Part shown: in pieces, positions 4,995-12,301 of the stretch
Numbering within the stretch: position 1 is the first letter of the stretch
How the letters are laid out: every line of letters begins with the position of its first letter
Origin: JAIMBK01 sp040755975
Lineage (GTDB): Bacteria; Bacillota; Desulfotomaculia; Desulfotomaculales; Nap2-2B
DNA length: 12,405 nt
Reading direction: 5' to 3'
Assembly: GCA_040755975.1 (NCBI GenBank)
Contig: JBFLZY010000078.1
Coordinates: forward strand, 1-12,405
The notes under the pieces: generated by a model
Database searches by the model: none
What the model saw: the letters and a program-made list of their open reading frames with translations, nothing else
Told to the model about the DNA's origin: nothing
Translations under genes and position numbers: made by a program

Positions 4995-6053
4995 TTACGG
5001 CTTGACAACCACTTTGAGGGCACCGTCAACGCGGCGGACGAAAGTATCAATCGCCTCCCGGATTTTTTCCAGCGGAAATTCATGGGTAACCATGGACCCG
5101 GCGTCGATCTTTCCTGCGGACATCAGGGAAATAACCTTTTCCGACACGTTCGGGTTGGCCCGGGAGCCCAGGATGCTGATCTGGTTTAAGACGACAGTCC
5201 GTAAGGGAACGGGAATGCTGTTTGAACCGTAAATCCCGAGGAGGGCAATCCTCCCGCCCTTCCGGGCAACCTGCACGGCCTGGCCGACGGCTGCCTCCGA
5301 CCCGGCACATTCAAACACTTCGTCGGCGCCCGACCCGCCGGTAATTTCCATAACCCGCCGGACGGGATCTTCTTTTTCGTAATCCACCACCGCGTCGGCG
5401 CCCATTTTCGCAGCTACCTGCAAACGCCGGCCCCTGCCCACCATCACCGTGCGCGAGCCCATGCTTTTGGCAATCATCATGGTAAATATCCCTACAGGTC
5501 CCGGTCCGATGATTACCGACGTGCCCCCGGGGGTAACGCCGGCCAGCTCAATCCCGTGATAGGCGGTGCCCGCCGTATCCACCAGGGCGCCCTCATTGTA
5601 AGAAAGGTTGTCGGGAAGTTTGGCAATGGCGTTTACCGAATAGGCATTATATTCGGCGTAGGCCCCCTGGTAAGTAAACCCGTAGTGCCGGTGGCCGGTC
5701 TCGTTTTTTCCGTAGTTAACGCACAGGTTGTAGAACCCGGCCTTGCACGCCCGGCAATGGCCGCATCCCTTGTGGGCTTCGCCGGCCACTCTGTCGCCTA
5801 CTTCAAAACCGGTAACTTCTTCCCCCAGCTGGACGATCTCACCCGCCCACTCGTGCCCGGCTATAAACGGGTAGCCCGGCGGCCACATCCCTTTATAGCC
5901 GCCGTCAAAAATTTTCGGGTCACTGCCGCAGATTGCGCAGGCCTTGATGCGCACAAGCACTTCACCCCGCCGGGGCTTCGGCACCGGTACTTCTTGAAGA
6001 CCGTAATCGTTCGGGCCGGTAATCACTACAGCCTTCATCATCTCAGGAATCAT
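4995..6053 (-). CDS. Zinc-dependent alcohol/polyol dehydrogenase (MDR family)
   Basis: A 352-residue medium-chain dehydrogenase of the sorbitol/threonine dehydrogenase type. The catalytic zinc site is Cys42 (CAICGSD) with His67-Glu68 (AGHEW). The structural zinc loop has all four cysteines (97, 100, 103, 111 in CGHCRACKAGFYNLC). The Rossmann motif is GPGPVG (183-188). It should oxidise a secondary alcohol of a sugar, polyol or cyclitol to a ketone with NAD(P). ATG 6053 is chosen because AAAGGAGG lies 8 bases upstream; a longer frame from 6101 has no ribosome binding site and would add 16 residues that are not part of the family fold. It follows the epimerase gene by 60 bases and is followed at 14 bases by the selenoprotein gene. 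Its partners (hydrolase, epimerase, transketolase) suggest a carbohydrate-like substrate; the exact one is not visible in the sequence. Confidence 0.92.
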   Translation of the reverse strand: MIPEMMKAVVITGPNDYGLQEVPVPKPRRGEVLVRIKACAICGSDPKIFDGGYKGMWPPGYPFIAGHEWAGEIVQLGEEVTGFEVGDRVAGEAHKGCGHCRACKAGFYNLCVNYGKNETGHRHYGFTYQGAYAEYNAYSVNAIAKLPDNLSYNEGALVDTAGTAYHGIELAGVTPGGTSVIIGPGPVGIFTMMIAKSMGSRTVMVGRGRRLQVAAKMGADAVVDYEKEDPVRRVMEITGGSGADEVFECAGSEAAVGQAVQVARKGGRIALLGIYGSNSIPVPLRTVVLNQISILGSRANPNVSEKVISLMSAGKIDAGSMVTHEFPLEKIREAIDTFVRRVDGALKVVVKP

Positions 6054-6113
6054 TGCCCTGACCTCCTTTTTTGCCTGGATATATCTTTCAATTATTTTCA
6101 TATATTTAACTTA

Positions 6114-6935
6114 TCAATCCTTCCGGCTGCCAAGAATTTCCCGTAAAAAAGCCGCCGCCTGACGTACGGCGGTGTCTGGATCCGGCCTGGGTATTATTTC
6201 CACGGCGACAACTCCCGCGTATCCGGTATCCCTTAAGGCTTGAAGTATCTTCAAAAAATCCAGGTGCCCGAAACCCGGCGCCCAGCGGTTGCTGTCGGCC
6301 GCGTGAAAATAACCGATATAGCGCCCGGCATCCTTTATTGCGGTGATTATGTTTCTTTCCTCGATGTTCATGTGAAAGGTATCGGGCAGCACAAAAAGGT
6401 TACTTACCCCGGCGGCCTGAATAACCCGGATGCACTCGCCGACCGTATTCAACAAATTTGTTTCGTACCTGTTTATGGGCTCCAGCACCAATTCTACTCC
6501 CCGGTCTTTGGCGTACCCGGCGCACCTTTGCAGGCTTTCGACAAGCCACTCAAGGGCCTTCTTTTCCGAAACCCCGCCTCCGTATTTGCCCCTGATCAGG
6601 CCGATGATGACCTTCGCCCCCAGCCGGGCAGCGAGATCAACCTGGCTCTTCACCCTTTCCAGGGCCCGGGCGCGTATCGAGGCATCTTCGTGGGTAAAAC
6701 TGATCCCTTCCTCAAGGTAGGCCTGTCCTGTGCCGATTGCTGTCACCGAAGCATTATACCTGTCCAGCAGCGCCTCCAGATTACCCTGATCAATCAACGC
6801 CGGGTCCCTGATGGACAGCTCCACGGCGTCGAATCCGGCCTGCATAACTTTCGATATGTTCTCCTCAAGATTGCTCTGGAGCGCCATGGCGGCGAATCTG
6901 GTCGGTGTAGCTGAAATAGACATGGCCAGTCTCAA
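6114..6935 (-). CDS. Sugar isomerase/epimerase, xylose isomerase-like TIM barrel
   Basis: A 273-residue TIM-barrel protein of the AP-endonuclease-2/xylose-isomerase-like superfamily, similar in size and motif order to D-tagatose/psicose 3-epimerases and hydroxypyruvate isomerases. The metal ligands can be placed: Glu152 (LVLEPINR), Asp185 (VLPDTFHMN, with the conserved His188), His211 (YFHAADSNR) and Glu246 (VAVEIIP). It would isomerise or epimerise a keto-sugar or keto-sugar acid in the cytoplasm using a divalent metal. The TTG start at 6935 is supported by GAGGTGA 7 bases upstream, a site that overlaps the stop of the preceding transketolase gene; the next ATG, at 6923, is too far from it. 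The 12-base gap to the transketolase implies translational coupling. IolO- or IolE-like roles in inositol breakdown are alternatives I cannot separate by eye. Confidence 0.9.
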   Translation of the reverse strand: MRLAMSISATPTRFAAMALQSNLEENISKVMQAGFDAVELSIRDPALIDQGNLEALLDRYNASVTAIGTGQAYLEEGISFTHEDASIRARALERVKSQVDLAARLGAKVIIGLIRGKYGGGVSEKKALEWLVESLQRCAGYAKDRGVELVLEPINRYETNLLNTVGECIRVIQAAGVSNLFVLPDTFHMNIEERNIITAIKDAGRYIGYFHAADSNRWAPGFGHLDFLKILQALRDTGYAGVVAVEIIPRPDPDTAVRQAAAFLREILGSRKD

Positions 6936-6947
6936 CGGACAATCACC

Positions 6948-7910
6948 TCACAGACCTTTTTTTGCCCGGTACATCTGCACTGCTTTCTTTGCTATCCCGG
7001 CTGCGTTTAACCCGTACTTTTCCTTTAATTCTGCATCCGCCCCGGATTCTCCAAATCTGTCTTCCATGCCAACCATGGCCATATATGTCGGGCGGTAGCG
7101 GGAAAGCACCTCGGCGACCGCGCTCCCCAGACCGCCGATTACGCTGTGATCCTCCACCGTCACAACCACGCCTGCGGTAGTTGCCGCCCGGACCACCGCT
7201 TCTCTGTCCAGCGGCTTGAGAGTAGGAACGTGCAGCAAATATGGCTCAATACCCTGTTCCTGAAGGATTCCGGCCGCCTCCAGGGCATCCAGGGTCAGAA
7301 TGCCTGTGCTGATCATGGCCACGTCCTCTCCTTCTCTGAGGACGACACCCCTGCCGATTTCGAACCGGTAGTCGCCGGCGAACAGGGTTGGCGTGTCGGG
7401 CCTCGCGGTGCGGAAATACACCGGTCCGTCATATTCGATGGCCTCGGCAAGTGCCTGTTGGGTTTCTATTCCATCCACCGGGCTGATTATAATCATATTG
7501 GGAATGGCCCGCATTATGGCAATGTCTTCGTAGGCCTGGTGGGTCGCCCCGCCCTTGCCGCAAAAGCTGCCGCCGTAGGCCCCCACGATTTTTACGTTCA
7601 TTTTCGGATAAGCTACGGAAATGCTTACCTGATCGCAGGCCCTCCGGCTGGCGAAGGCCGCGAAGGTGCTCACGACGGGAACGAAACCCATGGAGGCCAG
7701 GCCGGCAGCGTAACCCACCATGTTTTGCTCGGCAATACCCATCTCGAAAAACCTTCCCGGAAACTTTTTGGCAAAAATATCTACCCGGGTGGAAGTCGCC
7801 AGGTCCGCGTCCAGCACAACAATCCGCTCGTCTCTGGCGCCTAACTCCGCGAGCATCTTGCCAAAGGCCTCCCGTGTCGACATTAACATATCGTACCGGA
7901 TCTTATACAC
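6948..7910 (-). CDS. Transketolase C-terminal subunit (split transketolase)
   Basis: A 320-residue protein covering the pyrimidine-binding and C-terminal domains of a transketolase. Visible marks are the catalytic Glu61 in EMGIAEQNMVG (56-66), STFAAFASRRACDQ (81-94), the GATHQAYEDIA loop (125-135) and, in the last domain, TVEDHSVIGGLG. It must pair with the N-terminal subunit encoded just upstream to form the active ThDP enzyme that moves two-carbon ketol units. The GTG start (7910) overlaps the end of the N-subunit gene by 8 bases and has GGGAGG 8 bases upstream, a classic coupled arrangement giving equal amounts of both subunits. Split transketolases are common in Clostridia and archaea. 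Because this one sits among a hydrolase, an epimerase and a dehydrogenase, it may be dedicated to that pathway rather than to the general pentose phosphate pathway (inference). Confidence 0.95.
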   Translation of the reverse strand: MYKIRYDMLMSTREAFGKMLAELGARDERIVVLDADLATSTRVDIFAKKFPGRFFEMGIAEQNMVGYAAGLASMGFVPVVSTFAAFASRRACDQVSISVAYPKMNVKIVGAYGGSFCGKGGATHQAYEDIAIMRAIPNMIIISPVDGIETQQALAEAIEYDGPVYFRTARPDTPTLFAGDYRFEIGRGVVLREGEDVAMISTGILTLDALEAAGILQEQGIEPYLLHVPTLKPLDREAVVRAATTAGVVVTVEDHSVIGGLGSAVAEVLSRYRPTYMAMVGMEDRFGESGADAELKEKYGLNAAGIAKKAVQMYRAKKGL

Positions 7911-8742
7911 CCGTCTCGCCTCCCAGTTCCCGCAGGGCCATTGCCAGTTCGGCGTCCGAAGGAGCCTTGGAATGCCACGCCGCAGTCCCTTCCATAAAGG
8001 AAACCCCCTTGCCCTTCATGGTGCGGGCAATCAGCACGGCGGGCTTCCCTTTAATTTCCCGGGCCCGGATCAGCTTCTCGTACAGGTCCCGGATATCATG
8101 CCCATCCGCCGAAAGGACCTCCCAGCCAAAAGCCTTCCATTTTTCCTCCAGCGGCTCCAAAGGCATGTTTTCCTCCGTCGGCCCGACCAGCTGGACGTTA
8201 TTTCGATCGACAATTGCGGTTAAATTGTCCAGCCCGTACTTGGCGGCGGACATGGCCGCCTCCCATACCTGGCCTTCGTTCAGCTCCCCGTCCCCCAGCA
8301 AGACGTAAACCCGGACATCCAGATTCTTTAGCCTGGCGCCCAAAGCCATTCCGCACCCGACGGAAAGCCCCTGCCCCAGGGAACCGGTCGACATGTCCAC
8401 ACCCGGAGTTTTGTTTTTATCGGGGTGACCCTGCAGCCTTGAGTTAATGCAGTCAAAAGTAAGCAATTCCGCAGGCGAAATAAACCCGGCCTCGGCAAGC
8501 GTGGCGTAATACCCCGCCGAAGCGTGTCCCTTGCTCATTACGAAACGGTCCCGCTCCGGCCAGTCCGGGTTCTGCGGGTCGACGCGCAAAACTTTGAAGT
8601 AAAGAACACCGAGGATTTCCGCCGCGGACAGCGACCCCCCCACGTGGCCGGAGGCCGCGTTGTGAATCATTCTGAGGACGTTTTCGCGTACGTTCCGCAC
8701 CCTTGATCTGATCGCTTCAACTTCTTGGTCTGTCAAGCTCAC
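7903..8742 (-). CDS. Transketolase N-terminal subunit (split transketolase)
   Basis: A 279-residue protein matching the diphosphate-binding domain of transketolase. The ThDP/Mg motif runs from GDGELNEG (150-157) to VDRNN (178-182), the usual GDG-x(about 25)-NN signature. Conserved active-site histidines are His33 (SGHVGGSLS), His73 (SKGHASAGYY) and His106 (LQGHPD). It forms a heteromer with the C-terminal subunit encoded immediately downstream. The start is GTG 8742 with GGGAGG about 11 bases upstream, slightly long spacing; an ATG in between is in another frame that stops after 11 codons. A hairpin between this gene and the creatininase-family gene could lower its expression relative to that gene. 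Length is normal for split N-subunits. Confidence 0.95.
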   Translation of the reverse strand: MSLTDQEVEAIRSRVRNVRENVLRMIHNAASGHVGGSLSAAEILGVLYFKVLRVDPQNPDWPERDRFVMSKGHASAGYYATLAEAGFISPAELLTFDCINSRLQGHPDKNKTPGVDMSTGSLGQGLSVGCGMALGARLKNLDVRVYVLLGDGELNEGQVWEAAMSAAKYGLDNLTAIVDRNNVQLVGPTEENMPLEPLEEKWKAFGWEVLSADGHDIRDLYEKLIRAREIKGKPAVLIARTMKGKGVSFMEGTAAWHSKAPSDAELAMALRELGGETGV

Positions 8743-8779
8743 TGTCGAACATCCCTCCCATGTTCTGCCCGAAATAAGA

Positions 8780-8801
8780 ATGGGGGCCTTTCAGCCCCCA
8801 T
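8780..8801 (-). terminator. Hairpin after creatininase-family gene, weak intrinsic terminator or attenuator
   Basis: On the minus strand an 8-bp perfect stem (ATGGGGGC with GCCCCCAT, 6-base loop TGAAAG) begins 3 bases after the creatininase-family stop codon. It is followed by TCTTATTTC, only moderately T-rich. This fits an inefficient rho-independent terminator giving partial read-through into the transketolase genes, or an mRNA-stabilising hairpin. Confidence 0.6.
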
Positions 8802-8804
8802 CTG

Positions 8805-9770
8805 TTACGGCGGCCAGGCAACGGTGTAAAGGTGTTTTCCTCCGTTGAAAGGTCCCTTGACAAGTTCTTCGATTTCCTGCGGCGAGCGCATGGTGACCAG
8901 GCTGACGTCAGGAAGCTTGCCCGGCGGGAATTGCTCCATAATGTCGTCATGCAGCTTCACGATGTAGTCCAGCAGGGCTTCCAGCCCCTTCCGGGCCTTT
9001 TCCACGCTGGCCAGGGTCGGCTTGCCGACGACTCCTTCAGGGGTCCCGATCACTTCCATGGGACCCAGTCCCGCGTGAGCATACCAGGGGATTGGTCTCT
9101 GGTACAGGTTGCCCGATTTGTCCAGGTGACCCGGAGGCAGAAAGGCCCGCGGCTCCGTGTCCACGGCATCCTCCATCCGGATCATTTCCGGAAACAGGGC
9201 CAGGGAAAAGGAGGTTTCGCACTCGTCTCCGTGGATAAACGGCGTTTCGAACGGGCCGTCGTGCTCTTTGTCCTTGAGGAATTCGGGAATGGCGTAATAC
9301 CAGTTGAGGTTGACAAAGATGCCCGGCACCTGGTACTTCTTCGCAAACTGGTGAATAGCCGTTGGAATTACGTACTCCTGACCGTGACCGTTCAGGAGGA
9401 TCTGCTTTCTGAACCCCGTGTTCCAGAAGCCGGCAATGATTGACCTCACCACTGCGGTAAAGACGTCTTCATCGAGGATCACCGTTCCGGGCATCCCCAG
9501 GTGGTGATAGGGGTGGGACCCATACCAAAGGGGTTGGGCCACCGTACACCCGGTCTTGAGGGCAACCGCCTCTGCCATCCTGGTCACCAGGAAGGTGTCC
9601 TCCCCGTAGCAGGCGTGCTGGCCGTGAGCTTCCGTGCTCCCGATGGGAATTATGATCAGGTCGTTTTTCTTTAACCTCTCCGCCACCTGCTTCATGGTCA
9701 TGTTCTGGAAGTAAACCGGTTCGCCGCTGTCCATATAACCCTTGGACGGCGGCAGTTCCCAATTGCCCAT
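8805..9770 (-). CDS. Creatininase-family metal hydrolase (3-dehydro-scyllo-inosose hydrolase-like)
   Basis: A 321-residue member of the creatininase family (COG1402). Metal-binding positions are visible: Glu47 and His49 in IGSTEAHGQH (43-52), Asp58 in GEDTF, His129 in LNGHGQE (126-132) and Glu185 in GDECETS (181-187). The Glu found two residues after the His in true creatininase is displaced here (His129-Gly-Gln-Glu). It is longer than creatininase (about 260 residues), with an N-terminal extension of about 20 residues and a C-terminal tail ending in GGKHLYTVAWPP. From memory this resembles the subgroup annotated as 3-dehydro-scyllo-inosose hydrolase, which opens a diketo-cyclitol ring; that specific call is tentative. 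The start ATG has an excellent AAAGGAGGTG. It heads the sugar-type gene block, 27 bases after lipB, so it may be read from the lip promoter as well as one of its own. Supporting the cyclitol idea are the adjoining dehydrogenase and epimerase. Confidence 0.85.
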   Translation of the reverse strand: MGNWELPPSKGYMDSGEPVYFQNMTMKQVAERLKKNDLIIIPIGSTEAHGQHACYGEDTFLVTRMAEAVALKTGCTVAQPLWYGSHPYHHLGMPGTVILDEDVFTAVVRSIIAGFWNTGFRKQILLNGHGQEYVIPTAIHQFAKKYQVPGIFVNLNWYYAIPEFLKDKEHDGPFETPFIHGDECETSFSLALFPEMIRMEDAVDTEPRAFLPPGHLDKSGNLYQRPIPWYAHAGLGPMEVIGTPEGVVGKPTLASVEKARKGLEALLDYIVKLHDDIMEQFPPGKLPDVSLVTMRSPQEIEELVKGPFNGGKHLYTVAWPP

Positions 9771-9797
9771 TTTTTCACCTCCTTTCCATAATCTGGT

Positions 9798-10478
9798 TCA
9801 AGCAAACCTTTTCAGGAGCTGGTCCATTTCTGCCGGGATAATCCGGAACTGGAACACTTCGGCAAACCTGCTCTTCACTTTTTCGCTGACTTCGGAAACG
9901 CTAACTTTCCGGCCCAGCAAACCGGACAAGGACGCCATGGCTACGTTTTTAAGCCCGCAGGGGTTGATCATTTTAAAATACTGCAAGTCGTTGGCTACAT
10001 TGATCGCAAACCCGTGCATCGTCACCCAGCCGCGGACGGCCACGCCAATCGAGGCGAGCTTCATCCCTTCGACCCACACGCCCGTATACCCGCAGTACCT
10101 TGCGGCCGGAAGCCCGTATTCACCGGCAACGCGGATCAGGACTTCTTCAAGCATCTTTATATACCAGTGGATATCGGTCCGGTGTTCTTTTAAGTCAATC
10201 ACGGGATACCCCACAAGCTGCCCCGGCCCGTGGAACGTCACATCGCCCCCCCGGTTCACGCTAAAGGTTTCCACACCCTTTAGCCTTAGCTCTTGCTCAG
10301 GCACAAGCAGGTTTTCCCGCCCCCCTTTCCGCCCGAACGTAAACACCGGGGGGTGCTCGAGAAGGATCAGAAGATCACCGGTCAGACCTGCCCGCCGGGC
10401 TGCCACGAGGCGTTCCTGCCACTCGAGCGCTTGCTGGTAAGGCGTTACCCCGGTTTCCAGGACGAGGCAGGTTTTCAC
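9798..10478 (-). CDS. lipB: Octanoyl-[acyl carrier protein]:protein N-octanoyltransferase (LipB)
   Basis: A 226-residue LipB. It moves octanoyl from acyl carrier protein to lipoyl domains (2-oxoacid dehydrogenases, glycine cleavage H protein), the first step of de novo lipoylation. Family signatures are clear: RGGDVTFHGPGQLVGYPV (76-93, including His83), the catalytic Lys140 in GMKLASIGVAVRGW and the acyl-accepting Cys174 in INPCGL. Length is typical. The GTG start at 10478 overlaps the lipA stop by four bases (GTGA), so the two are translated together and supply both enzymes of the pathway. Neither the lipoylated targets nor a lipoate ligase are in the window. Confidence 0.97.
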   Translation of the reverse strand: MKTCLVLETGVTPYQQALEWQERLVAARRAGLTGDLLILLEHPPVFTFGRKGGRENLLVPEQELRLKGVETFSVNRGGDVTFHGPGQLVGYPVIDLKEHRTDIHWYIKMLEEVLIRVAGEYGLPAARYCGYTGVWVEGMKLASIGVAVRGWVTMHGFAINVANDLQYFKMINPCGLKNVAMASLSGLLGRKVSVSEVSEKVKSRFAEVFQFRIIPAEMDQLLKRFA

Positions 10479-11359
10479 GCGCCGCCGGCCCCCCTCTTCA
10501 TGTGCAGGGCGGAAAATTCCCGGGCGTTATAGGAGCTGCGCACAAACGGCGCGGCCGCAATATACTTAAAGCCCATTTTCTCTCCCAGGGCCGTGTATTC
10601 CTGAAAAAGGGCCGGCTCAACAAACTCCACGACTTCGGTATGGGCAGGGGAAGGACGCAAATACTGACCGATGGTGACTATATCGCAGCCGACGCTGCGC
10701 AAATCGTACAGCACGTCCTTTATTTCGCCGAACGTCTCTCCCAGCCCCACCATCAAACCAGATTTTGTGTAAACAGAAGGATCTTTCGCTTTAACCCGCT
10801 CCAGCACTTCAAGGCTTCTGCTGTAATTTGCCTGCGGCCGCACCCCCGGGTAAAGACGGGGCACGGTTTCCAGGTTGTGGTTGAAAATATCGGGGCGCTG
10901 AGCCGTCACCCAATCAACAGACTCAAAATTTCCGCCAAAATCAGGCGTAAGCACTTCCACAACGACTCCCGGCACCCGCTTTCTGATGGCGCTGATGCAC
11001 GATCCGAAGTGCCCCGCGCCGCCATCGGGCAGGTCGTCCCTGGTCACGGAGGTAACCACGGCATGCCGGAGGCCAAGCCTCTCCACCGCCCTGGCAACCC
11101 TTTCCGGTTCTTCCGGGTCCAGCGGTTCGGGATCGCCTTTTTCCACCGCACAGAAGGAGCAATTGCGCGTGCAGTATCTGCCCATAATGAGAAAAGCAGC
11201 GGTCTTAAGGGCAAAGCACTCCCCCAGGTTGGGGCAGGCTGCGCTCTGACAGACTGTGTTCAAACCCAATTCGTCAAGCAACCGGCGGGTATCGGCAGCG
11301 CTGCCGGCCGCCGGAATTCTTTTTTTTATCCACGCAGGGAAAGTGTTTGGCTGCGCCAT
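10475..11359 (-). CDS. lipA: Lipoyl synthase (LipA), radical SAM enzyme
   Basis: A 294-residue lipoyl synthase that inserts two sulfurs into protein-bound octanoyl chains. The auxiliary-cluster motif C-x4-C-x5-C is at Cys37, Cys42 and Cys48 (CQSAACPNLGEC). The radical SAM motif CxxxCxxC is at Cys63, Cys67 and Cys70 (CTRNCSFC). The conserved C-terminal RSSY is at 274-277; its Ser ligates the sacrificial iron-sulfur cluster. All key residues are present. ATG 11359 follows GGAGGA at good spacing. The gene begins 12 bases after the chemoreceptor stop, so it probably shares that gene's promoter, and it is coupled to lipB by overlap. Confidence 0.98.
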   Translation of the reverse strand: MAQPNTFPAWIKKRIPAAGSAADTRRLLDELGLNTVCQSAACPNLGECFALKTAAFLIMGRYCTRNCSFCAVEKGDPEPLDPEEPERVARAVERLGLRHAVVTSVTRDDLPDGGAGHFGSCISAIRKRVPGVVVEVLTPDFGGNFESVDWVTAQRPDIFNHNLETVPRLYPGVRPQANYSRSLEVLERVKAKDPSVYTKSGLMVGLGETFGEIKDVLYDLRSVGCDIVTIGQYLRPSPAHTEVVEFVEPALFQEYTALGEKMGFKYIAAAPFVRSSYNAREFSALHMKRGAGGA

Positions 11360-11371
11360 GGGCTCCTCCGG

Positions 11372-12247
11372 CTAGATGATTTCAGCAACTTTTTCTATTT
11401 TTTCGGCCGCGGCAGCCAGATCATGCATGGATAACGAAATTTCCCGGGCCGCCGTTTCCTGGTACTTCCCTATAGCCGAAACTTCGCTGACCTTCTCGAC
11501 GACGAGCGCCACCTCCCGGTTTATTCTCACCAGCATATCTTTGATTTCCTTTACGGAGCTGGCGCTGTTTGCAGACATCTTCCGGATTTCCCCGGCCACA
11601 ACCGAGAAACCGCGCCCGTGTTCCCCGGCTCTTGCCGCCTCTATGGCGGCGTTCAAACCAAGTAAATTGATATTTACCGACATATCGTTAATAAAATTCA
11701 GCACTACATCCGTTCTGTTAACCTGTTCCTGAACCTGGGCCACGGCGGACTGAAGCAGTTCCTGAAGCCTGGCCAGCCTTTCCGCCGAGGCGGCGAGCTC
11801 TTCAACCTTGGCCAGGTTTTCCTGCGCAGAAGACGCCACCGTACAGGCCGCGTCCACCAGCGTTTCCTGCGTGGATAGACTGATTCCCAGCCCTACCCCT
11901 CCGATCACCTTTCCGGAACCGTCTTTTACCGGAATGGCGGTGGCCTTAAAGGGTACGCCAAAAACCTCCTTGGGAACAACAATGGTAACCACTCTTTCCG
12001 TATGCACCGCTTCGTAGATGGCGTCTCCCTTCTGAAGGGGCGCACCGGGCCTTACCTCCGGAGGAAGCTTGATTTCCCGGCCGTTTATTTGAAGCAGATA
12101 CTTTTCCGTGTCGGTAACAGCCATCATACAGTCTAAAGGAACCAGCGCCTTAAAAAGAGGAGCCACGTCGACAAGCGCCTTCAAAATGCTTTGCTCTTCT
12201 TGCGGTTTCATTTGGGTCTTCCCCGAACCAGACACCGGATCGCCCAT
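11372..12247 (-). CDS. Soluble methyl-accepting chemotaxis protein (cytoplasmic chemoreceptor)
   Basis: A 291-residue chemoreceptor without any transmembrane segment or signal peptide, so it should act in the cytoplasm. Residues about 20-125 form a mixed alpha/beta sensor-like region (FGVPFKATAIPVKDGSGKVI is PAS-like in character). From about 140 onward the sequence is helical with heptad patterns. The kinase-control tip of the MCP hairpin is obvious: NLLGLNAAIEAARAGEHG (194-211) continuing RGFSVVAGEIRK. The signalling hairpin is short, resembling small soluble receptors such as B. subtilis YfmS in size. ATG 12247 has AGGAGG 9 bases upstream. It lies directly ahead of lipA and lipB in the same direction with only a 12-base gap, an unexpected pairing. 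The ligand is unknown; redox or a metabolite sensed by the PAS-like part are possibilities. Confidence 0.92.
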   Translation of the reverse strand: MGDPVSGSGKTQMKPQEEQSILKALVDVAPLFKALVPLDCMMAVTDTEKYLLQINGREIKLPPEVRPGAPLQKGDAIYEAVHTERVVTIVVPKEVFGVPFKATAIPVKDGSGKVIGGVGLGISLSTQETLVDAACTVASSAQENLAKVEELAASAERLARLQELLQSAVAQVQEQVNRTDVVLNFINDMSVNINLLGLNAAIEAARAGEHGRGFSVVAGEIRKMSANSASSVKEIKDMLVRINREVALVVEKVSEVSAIGKYQETAAREISLSMHDLAAAAEKIEKVAEII

Positions 12248-12301
12248 AAACGGTTACCTCCTACCCCGAAAATAGTCCTTTGCCCGCCGTTCGTTTGCCG
12301 T

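Noticed and set aside
6054..6113. Internal promoter in the AT-rich gap before the alcohol dehydrogenase gene
   Set aside because: A TTGATA-like box is present but the hexamer 17 bases on matches the -10 consensus poorly; not strong enough to report.
8832..9443. Plus-strand open frame of 203 codons opposite the creatininase-family gene
   Set aside because: Antisense shadow of a gene with clear metal-site motifs; no recognisable domain or plausible ribosome binding site.
10502..11434. Long plus-strand open frame opposite lipA (310 codons)
   Set aside because: It lies entirely over lipA and the end of the chemoreceptor gene, with His/Arg/Gly-rich sequence of no recognisable family; it is an effect of high GC on the opposite strand.
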